Below are positions 10,269 to 24,004 of a stretch of DNA of 64,000 nt, one piece after another (within the stretch, counting starts at the first letter, position 1; the number at the start of each line of letters is the position of its first letter). This DNA comes from Botryosphaeria dothidea (Eukaryota > Ascomycota > Dothideomycetes > Botryosphaeriales > Botryosphaeriaceae). The stretch is taken from assembly GCA_011503125.2 (NCBI GenBank), contig WWBZ02000051.1, forward strand, positions 2,294,001 to 2,358,000, in the 5' to 3' direction. The translations under genes were made by a program, and so were the position numbers. Below the pieces are notes generated by a model. The model ran no database searches and was not told the DNA's origin. It saw only the letters and a program-made list of their open reading frames with translations.

Positions 10269-13200
10269 CTACCCAATCACCTCCCCAACAACCCATCCTT
10301 TCCCGCCTCCCGCTCTCCTCTGCACAACTCTCTTAGCCGGCAACGGCCATCCCAGCTTGCCCTTTTCCCCAATCAGACTTGGTATGACGTAGCACTCCCT
10401 CTGCTCCTTCCCCTTATCATCCCTCCCCTTATCCACAATCTTGCCTACCGGCTTCCCCCACTGCAGCAACGGCGTGTCCTTCGCCAGCGCCGTCAGCTGC
10501 GCGCCCGTGACTGCGCAGAGCGGGTGCATGCGGACCTTAGGCGTCTTATCGGAGCCGATAGCGGCCGGTACGGCGCGCTGGAGGTGCGAGTAGACGATGT
10601 ACTGCGGGAGGGATTTGGCGGCCTGGTGTGCGAGGACCGAGGACGGGTGGATGAAGACGAACTGGTTCTCGGCGGAGTCGGCGCCGTACCGCTCGTGGCT
10701 GGGGAAGAGGGTGATGTACGGGACGTCGGTCGCGCGTTTGGGTTTGCAGGCGGGCAGATCGGTGACATCCGGGCAGAGGTCGGCGCGCTGCGCGATCTGG
10801 TCGACGAAGCCGGCGGCGACGATGTAGTTGATCTTTGCAACTTGGTCTTTTGTGGGAGGCGCGAGTTTTGATTCGTAGCTCATGATCCCGCAGCGGGGGT
10901 TTTCCTTGCGGACGATGTTGGTGAGTTGTTGGCGGAGTTGTGTGGCTTCTTGGAGAGCCTTGAGGCGTAGGAACATTGCGGAGGCGAAGTCTTCAGGAGA
11001 CTTCTTGCTTTCGGCAGCGAATGCGCACAGAGCGGCGAGAAGCTTAGATGCGTCACTGGTGCGGTCGAGTTGAGAAAGTGTAGCATGAGCAGTGTTGTAC
11101 GCTCGTCGGCGTCTCTCCTTTGCGTCTTCCTCAACGCTATCTGCATGAGTCCTGATTTGGTCATCGTCTTCTTGTTCCGAAGCGAGATTGAGAAGATTCT
11201 CTGGGATGAAGACATCAGGCACCGCAAGAGCGGATACTAAAGCGATGACATACGCGGCCAGCCCGTGGTTCTGGCCGATGACGATCATCCGCGAGAGTCG
11301 TGGGCTGAGAGGATATACAGAAAGCTGGCGCCCTTGTGACGTGATCTTTCCATCCTCGTCTATGGCGCCCAGATATTGCAATAGCTTTTCTGCTTTCGCA
11401 AGCTGTTGCCTATCTGGGGACGTCGGGAAAGGGTAGTTGACGACTTTATGGATGCCCATACTCTTGAGCTGGAGAACCAAGCCCTCAATGGGCGTTCGGA
11501 GAATCTCGGGCTCAGCATATTGCTCAAAGTCCCTCTCGTAAACCGCAGAGGAGTAAAATCTGTAGCAGTGACCGGGTCCGGTACGACCAGCACGACCAGC
11601 GCGCTGTTCAGCACTAGCTTTGCTAATCCATCCGACTTCAAAGCTCTGAACGCCTGTCGTCTGGTCGTATTTCTTCTCCTTTGATCTACCACAGTCGAAG
11701 ACGTATCGTATCCCAGGGATTGTCAAACTGGTCTCTGCAACGTTCGTGGCTAGAACAATCAAACGTGACCCGTCCGGTGGTGGTTCGAATACTCTCATTT
11801 GTTGCTTCGTAGGTAATTGTGAGTACAGGGGAAGGACGTGCACCTTCAACGAAGGAGTTTCCTCGCCCTCTTCAGCGATGTCGAATTCCTTGTCCTCTTC
11901 ATTATCGAGACCGTGGATTTCAGACTCGGAGTCAGATCCATCATCGTAATCCTCAACGTTCTTGTCATCTCCGATTTCAAGATCTTCTGCTTCCAGTGGA
12001 GCATCAGCTGCGGAGATGCGGACAGGAGGTTGCTTAACATCAGCGCCCTGTGTTGATGGGAATTCTTGCCTCAGCCGTTTTGCGAGTGTTGTGATTTCGC
12101 TTTGACCGGTCATGAAAACTAGCATTCCACCAGGAGGCAACTTCCTGTGTCCTCTCTTGACCTTTTGGAACGCCTCTTCGACGTAGTCCATCCTTGTACG
12201 CCTAGCGAAGTGAACCTTGACCGGATACTGCCTTCCTTCGGCCTTGAGGAGTAGAGGCGAGCCATATCTGAATAGTCGGGCGTTCTCGGTGAAGTCGGAA
12301 ATGCGGATAGTGGCGGACATGATGACGAGCTTGAGAGGCTTTACCTTAGGATCTTTCTTCATGAGATTGCGACGAAGGTCCACGATGCGGCTCATCATTC
12401 CAATGAGGATATCTGTGTTGACGCTGCGTTCGTGTGCTTCATCGATTACAACAGCAGAATACTGTGGCAATGAGATGTCTTGGGCAATTTCTCGTAAAAG
12501 AATACCGTCGGTCATGAACTTGACTGCTGTATCTTCGCCGGCCGTGCCATCGAAACGAATCTAGACGTAGGTCAGTCATCAGTCTTGCACATAATTTAAA
12601 GAACCTCGCTGGACAAGGTTTCCAACTGCTTGTATAGACTTGTCTGGTACTGACCTGATAACCAACCCGCTTGCCGGCATTACCCAACTCCTGGCCCACA
12701 CGGTTCGCCATGCTGACGGCAGCCACTCGCCTTGGTTGCGTAACACCAATCATGCCCGGCGTAGGTCCCTTTGGGTCGCCATATCCAGCCTCGAATAAGA
12801 ATTGGGGAACTTGCGTCGTCTTACCACTACCTGTGGCTCCCCAGACAACTACTACATCATTGTTGTGTATTGCCTCCATAATCTTCTGTTCTTCAGCAAC
12901 CACAGGCAGTTTGAGACGCGCTTCTTGGACATCTTCGGGCCGCTCCACGGTCACGCTGTATGCTTTCCTCCATGCATCTGTTGTTGTCTTGGTAGCGAGC
13001 TCCGGTGGCAGTGGGTCCTCTTCTGGAGCACGGGGCTGGAAGTCGGCTGGTTTCTGCAGTAATGCTGGTAGCGATTCGATGTTCGTTGAAGGTGTATAGC
13101 CGATGGTCTTATTTCTCTCGGCCGTTGCCCACGCCTTGAATGCTGATGATCTCTCTTTTCGTGCTTGTTTTGCTACGCCTTCTGATTCTCCTGAGGACTC

Positions 13201-14215
13201 TTCTTCAGACCCGTCCTCGTCCGAGCGCTCATCATCTTCCTCGGCATCATCAGAACCTCCCTCCTCTCCTTCTCCTTCTTCACCCTCAGAGCTCTCGTCC
13301 TCATCTCCAACTACGCTCCAACCGCTCGCGCTACTACTACCATCATCGTCTGAACCCTTGTCCTCGTCCTCGGAGCTGAATCCATCCCACTCAGGCTCTG
13401 GCTGCGGCGCCGTAAACTTTAGCGCCGGCTTAACTGCCCTCTTTCTCTTCTTTATTACAGGTTTTCCTTCATCGTCCAGCTCAAGTGGCCTCTTTAATCC
13501 GCTTCCAAACGCAACAGCAGGTTGCGTCGGTTGATCATTTTTCGAATCCGCCCCCTGCGGTGCAGAGGCTTCGCCATTCACTCCTTTGTTTTTGGCCTTG
13601 TCCTCCTTTTCCTCATCCTCATCTTCCGAGTTGGTATGGTAATCCAGGTCCTTTTTCTCAGGTCTCGACGTGTCCTTGAGAATATGTTCGTTCTTCTCGA
13701 CATCAATACCTGCTTCCTTCTCTTGTGCCGCGCGGGCAAGAATCTCTCGCCTCGACTTGCTGGTGTGGCTAAGCTGTTTCGCGCTCTGGAGTAGGCTGGT
13801 ATCGGTCTTGAGGGCGGCGAGCTTCTTCATGATCTCGAGGTTCTCCTCTTTCTTGAGCTTATTGTCCTATTGCGCGTGAACAAATCAGTACTACTCGACC
13901 CAAGAAAATCTTTCCCCACGTCCATCTTGCTTGAGAATTCGCGCAATGCTCCTACACTTCCGAGAAACGTACAATGTACTTGTCCATCCTCTTCTGCTTT
14001 TTCTTGCTGATCTTGCTCTGTGGCTGTTGTGCACGCAGCTCTTCTCTCAATTTTGCCCTCTTCTCCTCCTTTTCCACCTTGGCTGGCGGCAAAATAACGT
14101 CCGTGTTCGCATCGCCGCTCGATTGGATGCCGACTTTGGCGGCGGCTTTCTGGCGGTCTTCCTCTTCGCGCACACGGTGCTTGTGCTTCCGCTGGCGGGG
14201 AACGAATTTTCCCAT
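10269..14215 (-). CDS. ECM16: DEAH-box RNA helicase Dhr1/Ecm16 (18S rRNA processing)
   Basis: Exons 14215-13973, 13866-12655 and 12560-10269 join in frame to 1248 residues, close to the yeast protein (1267). The N-terminus (MGKFVPRQRKHKHRVREEED) and a long acidic Ser/Glu/Asp stretch (about 200-290) precede the helicase core. Core motifs are Walker A GATGSGKT at about 424-431, DEAH at about 525-528 within VIDEAHERS, SAT in VIMSATIR, and motif VI QRAGRAGRTGPG, followed by the winged-helix/ratchet and OB-fold regions of DEAH helicases. In yeast this nucleolar ATPase releases U3 snoRNA from pre-40S ribosomes. The divergent partner is a proteasome assembly chaperone 383 bp away. Introns are 106 and 94 bp with good GTACGT and GTCAGT donors. 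Confidence 0.95.
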
Positions 14216-14598
14216 GGTGAGGGAACGTGTGGGGAAGGTGGGCGGCACGAGAGGCGAAAGTGTTGCGGTTGACAATAATTTCGATTGCGGGTCGAGCTCT
14301 GGGGAAAAAATGTCCGGGTCGCGATGCGCAAGGCTGAGTGAAATACTGGCCGCACATCTGCACATATCCGCGCCAGACCCACGGCAGCGTCTTTTCTAGC
14401 GCATTTCCCTGCTCGCAATCGCAGGCGCCGGCGCTCCACACCGCCTTCGGAGGTTTGTCACGCAAACGCCGGCGAGAAAGTAGCTGTAGCTCCAACAACC
14501 AGAGCTCACTGCTTGTAGCACAAGATCTCGAACGGTCCGCCGACAACATTTACAAAGCTCGAATTCAGTGCTTCGAGCACCGCTACCAACTGCCGAAC
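14216..14598. promoter_or_regulatory. Divergent promoter: DHR1 / proteasome chaperone
   Basis: 383 bp between ATGs of two growth-related genes. No TATA box seen. Must carry both promoters. Confidence 0.5.
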
Positions 14599-15194
14599 AT
14601 GCCTGACTTCCCTGTCAACCCCGAAGCCTTTCCCGCCAGCACGCGCACCGCCGCAGGCGATGTGGACGGCGTACACACAGACGTCATGGTGTTGAGGTTT
14701 GCGGACAAGATTATGGTCACAATATCACAAGGTGGGCGATTGGCGCATTGGGTACGTAAAGCATCTGTCGGGCCTGTCTGCCCTCGTTCCGCCCACACAG
14801 CAAAATACTGAGGAACTACTTTCCGCTCACTCATCGCTGCCTTGCGCCGCTGCTTACGATCATGCTCTACTAGGTCCACGTCGCCCTTGACCACCCTACA
14901 GCTGACCCGACCTCGACCGCTGCGCCGCCCACCTCTTTCGAAGACGATGACTCCGACAGAGCCAACCTCGACCTCCTCCCCATGGCGCATCTGACGGCGA
15001 CGACGGTGCTGGGCGGCACGGTGTCGGAGCGCGATACGGCGGGGCAGCTGGTGGCGACGCAGGTGGCTAGCGCGATATCAACAAAAGATCCGGAGGAGAA
15101 GCGGTTAGTAGTGCTGGGCATGGGGTTCGAGAAGAATGATATGAGTAGGGAGGCGTTTGTGGACGTAGTGGGGTTGGTGATGGGGTGTTTGTAG
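14599..15194 (+). CDS. Proteasome assembly chaperone 3-like protein
   Basis: Exons 14599-14751 and 14874-15194 (intron 122 bp, phase 0) encode 157 residues starting MPDFPVNPEAFPAST. The pattern fits the PAC3/Pba3 family: a beta-strand block DVMVLRFADKIMVTISQGGRLAHWVHVAL, a charged insertion, a central AHLTATTVLGG strand-helix turn, and the terminal LVVLGMGF strand before a short helix. PAC3 pairs with PAC4 and acts as scaffold for the alpha ring of the 20S proteasome in the cytosol or nucleus. Length suits the family (about 120-180). The assignment is motif-based and moderately sure. Pac3 is very divergent in fungi, so a profile search would be the deciding test. Confidence 0.65.
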
Positions 15195-15611
15195 GATGTG
15201 GGGAACCATTATTCCCTTTTGGTGGGCACGATGACTTTAATGAGAAGGTGGCGGCGGGAGATGGGCAAAGGAATGGCTACAGTTGGTAACATATTGACTT
15301 GCAAGGTTTGTGGAATATCACTTAGCTATGTGGGGATCTTGCTGATGGTCACAGACATGCAAATACACCAAGAAACAATAGAGATGGGTGGAACAAAACG
15401 ACGGGCAGAAGAGTCTCTGCAGAGTCGCGTTCATTCGTAGAATCATGATACCCGATACCATCCGATACCCTGGCTCAATCATCCGTGAGCTCTTTTGCCC
15501 ATTTCAACCATAAAACGCCATGTCCCTTCTTTTGGGAACAGTCCTTCATTCTAAATTCCGAGCATTTTCCCTTCTCAACGCCGATAAATGCATGAATGCA
15601 ATCATGACCAT
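15195..15611. other. Convergent 3' UTR interval
   Basis: 417 bp between the stops of the PAC3-like gene and FES1. No gene seen. Confidence 0.55.
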
Positions 15612-16305
15612 CTATGCCTTCGGAGTATTCTCGTCGCGCAGCTTGTTGATAAAAGAGTCGATATCATCCATCGAAGCGGCATCCAGCTTTCTGCCTCCAT
15701 GGTATACCTCCGGTAAATGTTCTACAGCAGCGTCAAGGCCGGGCTGGAAATTCCTGGTTGCAGAAGATAGGGCGTTGATAGCCTTCTTCCGGGCGCCTTG
15801 ATTTGAATCGCCGACGGCCATTTTCACGATGGCGGGAATGGCATTGTGTTCGAGGAGCTGTCGTCATCTGTCAGCTGCTGCCCCTAAACGGTGTACACGA
15901 GAGGGCAAGACCCACCTTCTCCTGCGCCTTGACGTTGTTCTGCACGGCCGTGCCAACGCACCACGCGGCCATCCTCCTGAGCTCGGCCTCTTCGTTTTCA
16001 AGCTGCTTGAGTAGTAGCGGCCACAAGCCCAGCGGTTCCATGTTGTTGGCATTGTCGATCTGCTCGACCAGCTGCTCGAAGTTGTCGAACGCGGTGAGCT
16101 TGTTCTCCAGATCCGTTTCTTCCGAGGTGATGGCGCGCATAGCCTCGCGCATGAGCTCAGCGTCCGAGGGACCGCCCATCAGGGCGGCCATCATCTCGGG
16201 CGTCAAGTTCGACTTCGGCTGGCTGGCGAGGGCGGGGTCGTCGCGCGCGGCTTCCGAGTTCTCGACACTCCATCGCAGGAGATTGTTCAGGCGGGGATCG
16301 TTCAT
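15612..16305 (-). CDS. FES1: Hsp70 nucleotide exchange factor Fes1
   Basis: Exons 16305-15916 and 15857-15612 (58-bp intron, phase 0) give 211 residues, the usual length in filamentous fungi. The start [18 protein letters not shown] is the conserved Fes1 N-terminus. It is followed by the acidic patch ([30 protein letters not shown]) and armadillo-like helical repeats ([33 protein letters not shown], then [12 protein letters not shown] and [19 protein letters not shown]). Fes1 is the cytosolic HspBP1 homologue that releases ADP from Hsp70 and promotes clearance of misfolded proteins. It lies head-to-head with actin across about 1.1 kb. No perfect heat-shock element was seen in the first 100 bp upstream. 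Confidence 0.95.
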
Positions 16306-17429
16306 GGCGGCGGCACTTTATCGAGATTGCGAGCGGAAAGGCGTAATTGCGTGCGGCGAAGGTGGACGAGGTGGAATTTCACGGCGGGCAGGCGAGCAGC
16401 GAGCAGCGACTATATCACGAACGAGTCACAAAAAATTGTTGCCGATGACGAAGGCGCGGGAAGAAGCGATGGGGTTCGGCGGCCTTCGACCACAGTAGCC
16501 GTTCCTGGCTTGCCGCGCACACGCAGGCGACCGGCCGGGAGCCCTATCAAAATTCGCAGCAGTGGCACCACGCGCCCGTCTCGCTGCATCAGCGATAAGC
16601 ATAGCGCGAAGCTTGTCGCTGCGATCTGGCTGGCGGACAGCAGCGCAGCGCCGTGGAGGCAGCGGAGCCCGCCCCTTGGAGGAGGTCCCGCCGCGGATGG
16701 TCCGCTCCCTGCCGACAGCTGCTGCCATTGCTGCCCCTCATTGCACGTGACGAGATATATTGCGATGGACCGGCGCGCGTCAATCAGGAGCTTGGGGGAG
16801 TCGTGCGCGCGCCAGAAAGGGGCTGCGAGCTATTCTTGGCGGCTTCTGGAATTGCGGGCTGGGGCTCAGTGGGTATTGCGTAGGCGCGCGCAGGCGGTGG
16901 GCGGTGGGCAGCGGGAGCTGCGGGCAGGCGGTCAGTGGTGGGCGGTAAAGCAAAGGGCTGCCTGGCCTGGTCGAGCTGTGCCCGCGCCAGCTGCCAAGAG
17001 CGCGATTGTCAGCGGTGGCGGGCACGACGCGTGGACGGGAGCAGCTTCAGCGTCGCAGGAATTGTGCTGCCTTGCGGGCAGTGGGTATAAAGAGATGGGG
17101 CGAGGGCTGTAGGCGCGACAGAATTCATCAATCAGAGCGTGGTGGTGATTGCAGCTGCAGCGCGCAGGCCAGTCCGTCGTCCCCTAAAGTGGAATGCACG
17201 TTGGGTATCCGCTTATTTAGCACGGCCTCGCCTCCCGCACAGAACCTGTGCCCAGTTGTCCTGCCCGTAAGACCGCTCTTCCCTTCAACTCCACGTCAAC
17301 GACATCCATCCCCCGACCTCCATCCAGCAGTCCGCCATCTGCTGCACCCCGCCCACGCCGCGCCTCTTCGCATTTAATTCCAATCAACAACCCTCACCTT
17401 TCTCCTCTACATCCTCCTAATCAGTCACA
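16306..17429. other. Divergent intergenic region FES1 / actin
   Basis: 1.1 kb, GC-rich, no credible ORF. Holds the FES1 promoter at the left, and the actin promoter plus a CT-rich leader at the right (about 17270-17429), typical of strongly expressed fungal genes. Confidence 0.55.
17086..17091 (+). promoter_or_regulatory. TATA box of the actin gene
   Basis: TATAAA in a GC-rich setting, about 340 bp upstream of the actin ATG. This implies a 5' leader of roughly 300 nt, unless the leader is itself spliced. Confidence 0.5.
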
Positions 17430-19057
<1,628 letters not shown>

Positions 19058-19058
19058 G

Positions 19059-19112
19059 GTGTGTCGCGTAACCCCTGTCTCTGGCAACAACTGTACTGAT
19101 TGCTACTGCTAG
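19059..19112 (+). other. Possible 3' UTR intron of actin
   Basis: Begins GTGTGT immediately after the TAA and one base, contains CTGAT as possible branch site, and ends GCTAG, giving 54 bp, the size of neighbouring introns. Splicing is inferred. Confidence 0.35.
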
Positions 19113-20674
19113 CGAACACTTGCGTGCAATGGAATTCTTGACGACGGCATGCCTCCGAACGATAATCTCGCTCGGCCTTGGCTACGCCTTCTCCCTCGTG
19201 CTTGCTCTACATCTCTTACCAAAATGGCGGTCAAGAAATTTGGGTGGTTTGTTTTACACTGGTGGAGGTGGCAGACGACAAGCGTGCGTTAATCATCTTG
19301 CGTGCGTGTGGTAGGCTAGCAGGGGACAAGGCTGCGAAAAGGTGGTGTTTATGGCGGATGACGACCCTTTAGCAAATTTTTAGCCTAGAAATGCTTGCTG
19401 TTTACCACCGCAATACGACGTCCTCACGATCCAGTATACCATGCTCCGTGAATTCAGGCCACTGTCCGGGTTTCTAGTCGCGCATGAATAATAGTCGTAT
19501 CTTCATACGTCACAATCCGAGACACGAGGGACAAAAAATAAAAATCGGGGATGACGCATGCCTGCCTCCGCATCCTCCCGGGGACCTGCCCTAGTCGGAT
19601 AAGTCTGGCCTGTCACGCTTAAGACAAAAAGACGTGCCTGCGCAAGCAGCTTGCTTACCCTTGCCTCCGATCATCACAGCCTAATGTCACTTCATCGCAT
19701 TGCTAATGGCTTTCGCACCCTCCGCTTCACCCGGTCTATCTATCAGTTCCGATCTGCACAAATTTTGTCTGTGATGCAAGGGTTCTTGTATGTTCTTTTG
19801 TTTGACTGAGTCCGGGGCTTTTGGCATCTTGCTGCTTCGAGGTGAGTAACTGGTCGATGGTTTGTTGTTTTGCAGAATTCATTCAGTCTCGCGTCTCACT
19901 CATGTGTTTCGCAATCATTTAGGCTTTTTGCTTGCCTTTTGAATCTTCTTTTTGTGCTCCTGAGATCTCGTCAGTCTTGTGTGTTCTATATAATAGATTG
20001 ATTACTACACATAGCGCTACCTTTCCACATTCCGAATCCCAAGACGTGGGGTGGAAAAACTCATTGGGATGATGTTTATCCGGGGTTCTGTGGAGTTCTG
20101 CACAGTCTAAAGACAATGGCCAGTGGAAGCACTCATCCGGACACAGAAGGCAGAACTTTTTGGTGCAGATAGAATAATATCATTAAGCTATCTACGGTGT
20201 TTTGTTGGGGTTTCTTTGGGATTGAGGGTCTTGCAGATGATTTCTGGGGTGAACTTCAGGATGAAGTTTATGTCTTCCACTGTGTCCTCTATCTGCAGTT
20301 TCGCCAAAGCGCAGATCTGAAATCATGGTAGGAAGCCAATAGGAGAAAGGTATCCGAGCGGTCTGGTCTGAGGAGATAGCCTCTTGCAAGATACTGGAGA
20401 TCTCTTCCGCGCCCGTTCCTCTGAACCATTCAGAAAGCTCGTTCTACCATCCTCGCCAATTTAACCTTGTTCAGATTTTTTTAGTTTCTTTTCCTTTTTT
20501 TGGGGTTCTTTTTGGTTTGCTTTAGCCTGTGAATAAATACTCAGATGGAGGTCAAATATACTGTTGTGAGGCGTGCAAAACTCACAAGAAAGGAATTTCT
20601 CCAGGCCAGATCCGTAGTAAAAGTGATCTTACTGGGGAAAGGCTTCGGGACTCTACAACGAAGCCTAACAAGCG
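19113..20674. other. Gene-free interval, AT-richer to the right
   Basis: Contains the actin 3' UTR, then 1.3 kb with only short unrelated ORFs. T-rich runs at 20470-20525 probably belong to the promoter of the coiled-coil gene. Confidence 0.5.
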
Positions 20675-21947
20675 ATGTTGTCACGTCTACAACAAGAGAA
20701 TTATTCATTGAAGCAGGAAATCAATGAAACTTTTGCAGAGCGTGAGAGGGCACGTGATGAAGTACGCCGACTACAAACTCGAAACAACACCCTTTCCCAG
20801 TTGCTAAAGCAGAGAGAGTCTGCAGAGAAGCAAGCAATTGACTTCGGCAACCTTTATTACGGCTACTGTCAAGGGAATCAGGCCGAAATTCAGCTTCTCA
20901 AGGATCAGTCTAAGGCGGGAGAAAGAAAGCTGGAAGAGTGCATGGGCGAACTACGGAAGATGCAGCTCAGTTCCTTCCAGCAAGCCCAGACAACATGGCC
21001 TCCAGAGGAAGATGGCACAGTACGAGAGCTTATCGCTAGCCTTTACAAATCCGTGCGTGCTTGGGCCAGCACATACTCTGTCGAATCTTTCTCGGACATT
21101 CAGGGAACAGATCATCGGGACCTGACGGATCTTCTCGAAGATATACAGACGGTCACCACCATCATCAACGTAGATGACCTTGTTGAATTCGAGTACCCAT
21201 TCCTCATCCTGGCAGCTCTTCTCTCCGAGCATCTTTACGACTACATCTTCAACAATCCCTTCTTTGCGTTCAACAATCCAGAAGATCAAGATTCAGAGAA
21301 GGCCCTTAGTGTGGGGCTGAATCAGTTCTTCAACTCTACTCCAGCGCGTTAGTCTTCTGAGAACCACTGTCTGAATTGCACTTTACTAACACGTGGTAGA
21401 TCATCAGTCCGAAGAGCATAAATGGCGCGCTCAGTCTTTAAGGCTTCTTTTTCCTCATCCTCAGGACGTTCAGCCAGGTCATTTGGTCCAAACACAAGGG
21501 ATCCCACCGAACAATCTGGCTCACATCTACACTAATGTCGGAGCATTCTTCCTCTCAGGGGCTACCACTCTGCTCTTACACCACATAGAAGAGCTTGAAG
21601 AAGAAGTCTGCCGCGCCGATCTCTTTGATATCACTCTACAAGCGGGCAATCTTTATGCCCGCGTACAGACGCAGGGCGCTTACTTCACATGGGAGAGCTC
21701 CGATCTCTTGTTGGGCAGGTCCTTCTCTATTGACTCGCCTGTCATGAAGCCGGACCGATTCCACAGGCTGGACGACGAAGATGACCACACGCATGATGGT
21801 AAGCTGGTCAGCATCGTCCTCAGCCCCACTGTGGTCATCAGCGGCGATCAGGATGGAAATAGCATGCAGGATGGCCGAATTTTGGCCAAAGCATCGGTCT
21901 ACCTTGGCAACGAGCCAGCAAGCATGGTCAAGGAAGAGGACAATTAA
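20675..21947 (+). CDS. Orphan coiled-coil protein
   Basis: Exon 20675-21347 joins exon 21400-21947 across a 52-bp intron with a GTTAGT donor, CTAAC branch site and TAG acceptor, giving 406 residues. Residues 1-110 form a heptad-rich coiled coil (LQQENYSLKQEINETFAERE, then RDEVRRLQTRNNTLSQLLKQ). The remainder is a mostly helical acidic domain (ELIASLYKSVRAWASTYSVE, YPFLILAALLSEHLYDYIF). I recognise no family. There is an alternative 3' end: donor GTAAGC at 21799 and acceptor at 21971 would give a 50-nt last exon (21972-22021) ending VRTKL and a 373-residue protein. The AT-richer composition sets this gene apart from its neighbours, suggesting a lineage-specific or fast-evolving gene. Confidence 0.6.
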
Positions 21948-23072
21948 CAATTTTTCCTCAAACCCGTCTAGATACGTTTGTCAGAAAGATCGGCAACATT
22001 GGTGTCCGGACGAAGCTTTAACCCCAGCCATGGACTCACCCGCTGAAGCGCGAGCTTTACAGAGACAAAAAGGACCGGAAGGGAGCGGGGTTCCATCGTA
22101 CATCTTCAGTAGGTCTCTCCGGTCGGATTTCACATTTCCTCTTCCGAAGGCTTTACAAAATCAGCCTTCCGCTCTTCCACTCGACCGCATCCCAAGCAGC
22201 TCTATGTTCGTACCATCACTTCGAGCCTTGAGCGCTTTGGCAGCAGAGATACAGGGTACGAAAGAAAGCTTGCAGATGATATCTGAGCGAATTGCTGGAA
22301 TTTCCAAAATACGCAGGTCTTACTTTTCACGAACCTCTAAAATGATCATGTCCCCACGGTTCCTACTTTTTATACCCATGCAGCATCCCCCAATTCCCTC
22401 GATTTTAAAGGCCCTCACCTCCAGTCTGGTAGCGACCCATTCTTCACGATATTCTGTGGTTCATTGGCATTCGTGATATTTCCCCCGCAACACTAGGAAG
22501 CTCCTGAAGACCTGTGGGGACCGCGCGATACAATATCTTCTCCGCCAAAATTGCACGATTGTCCGGCTCATTAATTCAAAGGTCTACAGTCTTTCGGAAT
22601 GGATATGCTTTCGGGAGAGGACCACAGAAGGACTGAACTCATGAAACTTCACGATATTCTGCTTCAGTGAAGGATTTGATGGCGCATAAAATGGTAGATA
22701 GAGCACTCAATCATGATCAGCTTCTGGTCGCTTTCTCCCTGCAGTGACTAGTAACCACGGTTGCAGGAATCCTTATGGATCTGTGTAGCTGAGAGGGAGT
22801 AATTGTGGTCTTGTTGGTAAAGGCCACCGGCGACTCTCGATCTTTTCGCGCAGCAGGAACATCGCCATGCTCTGTTCCTGACGTTCTTCTGTCAATACGG
22901 CGTAGTGCAAAATATTGTATAGCAGATGTCTATTGTTTGTATTTCCGCTCGTTTATACGTCATCCTCGGGATGATGATTAGGCATTACGATTTTGTAGTC
23001 TTCTTCGCAAAGCTTCCATGCTTGTCAGCCCCCGACAAGTGACCACTCCTGTCACCTATTCCGCACATGCCT
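21948..23072. other. Gene-free interval
   Basis: Mixed composition. A plus-strand ORF reaching 22476 has no recognisable domain and poor coding character, though its first part could supply the alternative last exon of the coiled-coil gene. Confidence 0.45.
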
Positions 23073-23952
23073 TCAGACCTCTTCCTTTTCCTTCTTATCC
23101 TCCGCCTCACCGTCCCCAATCACGCTCCCCGCGCTCCCCCTCTCACTCGCACTTCCCTCCTCCACCACCTTTCCGCCGCCTCCCTGCACGCCAATTCTCA
23201 ACCACCCACACAGCGGAATACCCAGCGCCGCAACGCCCGCACAGTACAAAAATGTCGCGGCATACGGCTCGATGGGATCATTCGCGAAATAACCCGTCGT
23301 CGAAATGCCCCTCGCCTCCACCGCGTCGAAAATGGCCGTGCTGATCCCCATACCGATCGTAACGCACAGCTTCGTCACCGTCTGGAAAATGCCGCCGGCG
23401 ATGGATTGCTGCTGGGGCGGCAAGCTCGACATGACGTACATATTCGCGACGCAGAACTCAAAGTCCGCGCCGACGACCGCGAGCAGCAGGCCAGGGAAGA
23501 TGAAAGCCCAGTAGCTGCTATCGGAGTGCTGGAGGCCCATGAGCAGGAAAGACGCGGTGTAGGCGACGGCGCCGGTGCACATGAGCAGCGTGTTGGAGAC
23601 GCGGTGCATGATCAGGGCCGCTATGACGTTGACGACGATGCCGCCGATGGCCATGGGCAGCATGTGCACGGCGACAAGCAGCGCCGAGTTGTGCTTGAGC
23701 TTCTGCATGTACAGCGCGATCCAGAAGGCCATGATGGGGAAGGCGAGGAAGCCGAGCAGGAGCACGGTGATGACGAGCGAGAAGTCGCGGTCGCGCCAGA
23801 TGGACATGGGGACGAGCGGGTGCTCGCACCAGCGCTCCCAGAAGACGAAGGCGACGATGAGGAGGGCGCCGAGGATGAGCAGGACGAGGACGTAGGGAGT
23901 CTTCCAGCCTTGTGGGGCGTCGGAGCCGAGACTATCTGGGTTAGGAGTGTTT

Positions 23953-24004
<52 letters not shown>

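Noticed and set aside
22030..22476. Plus-strand ORF after the coiled-coil gene as a separate gene
   Set aside because: No ATG-initiated unit with coding character; at most its first part serves as an alternative last exon.
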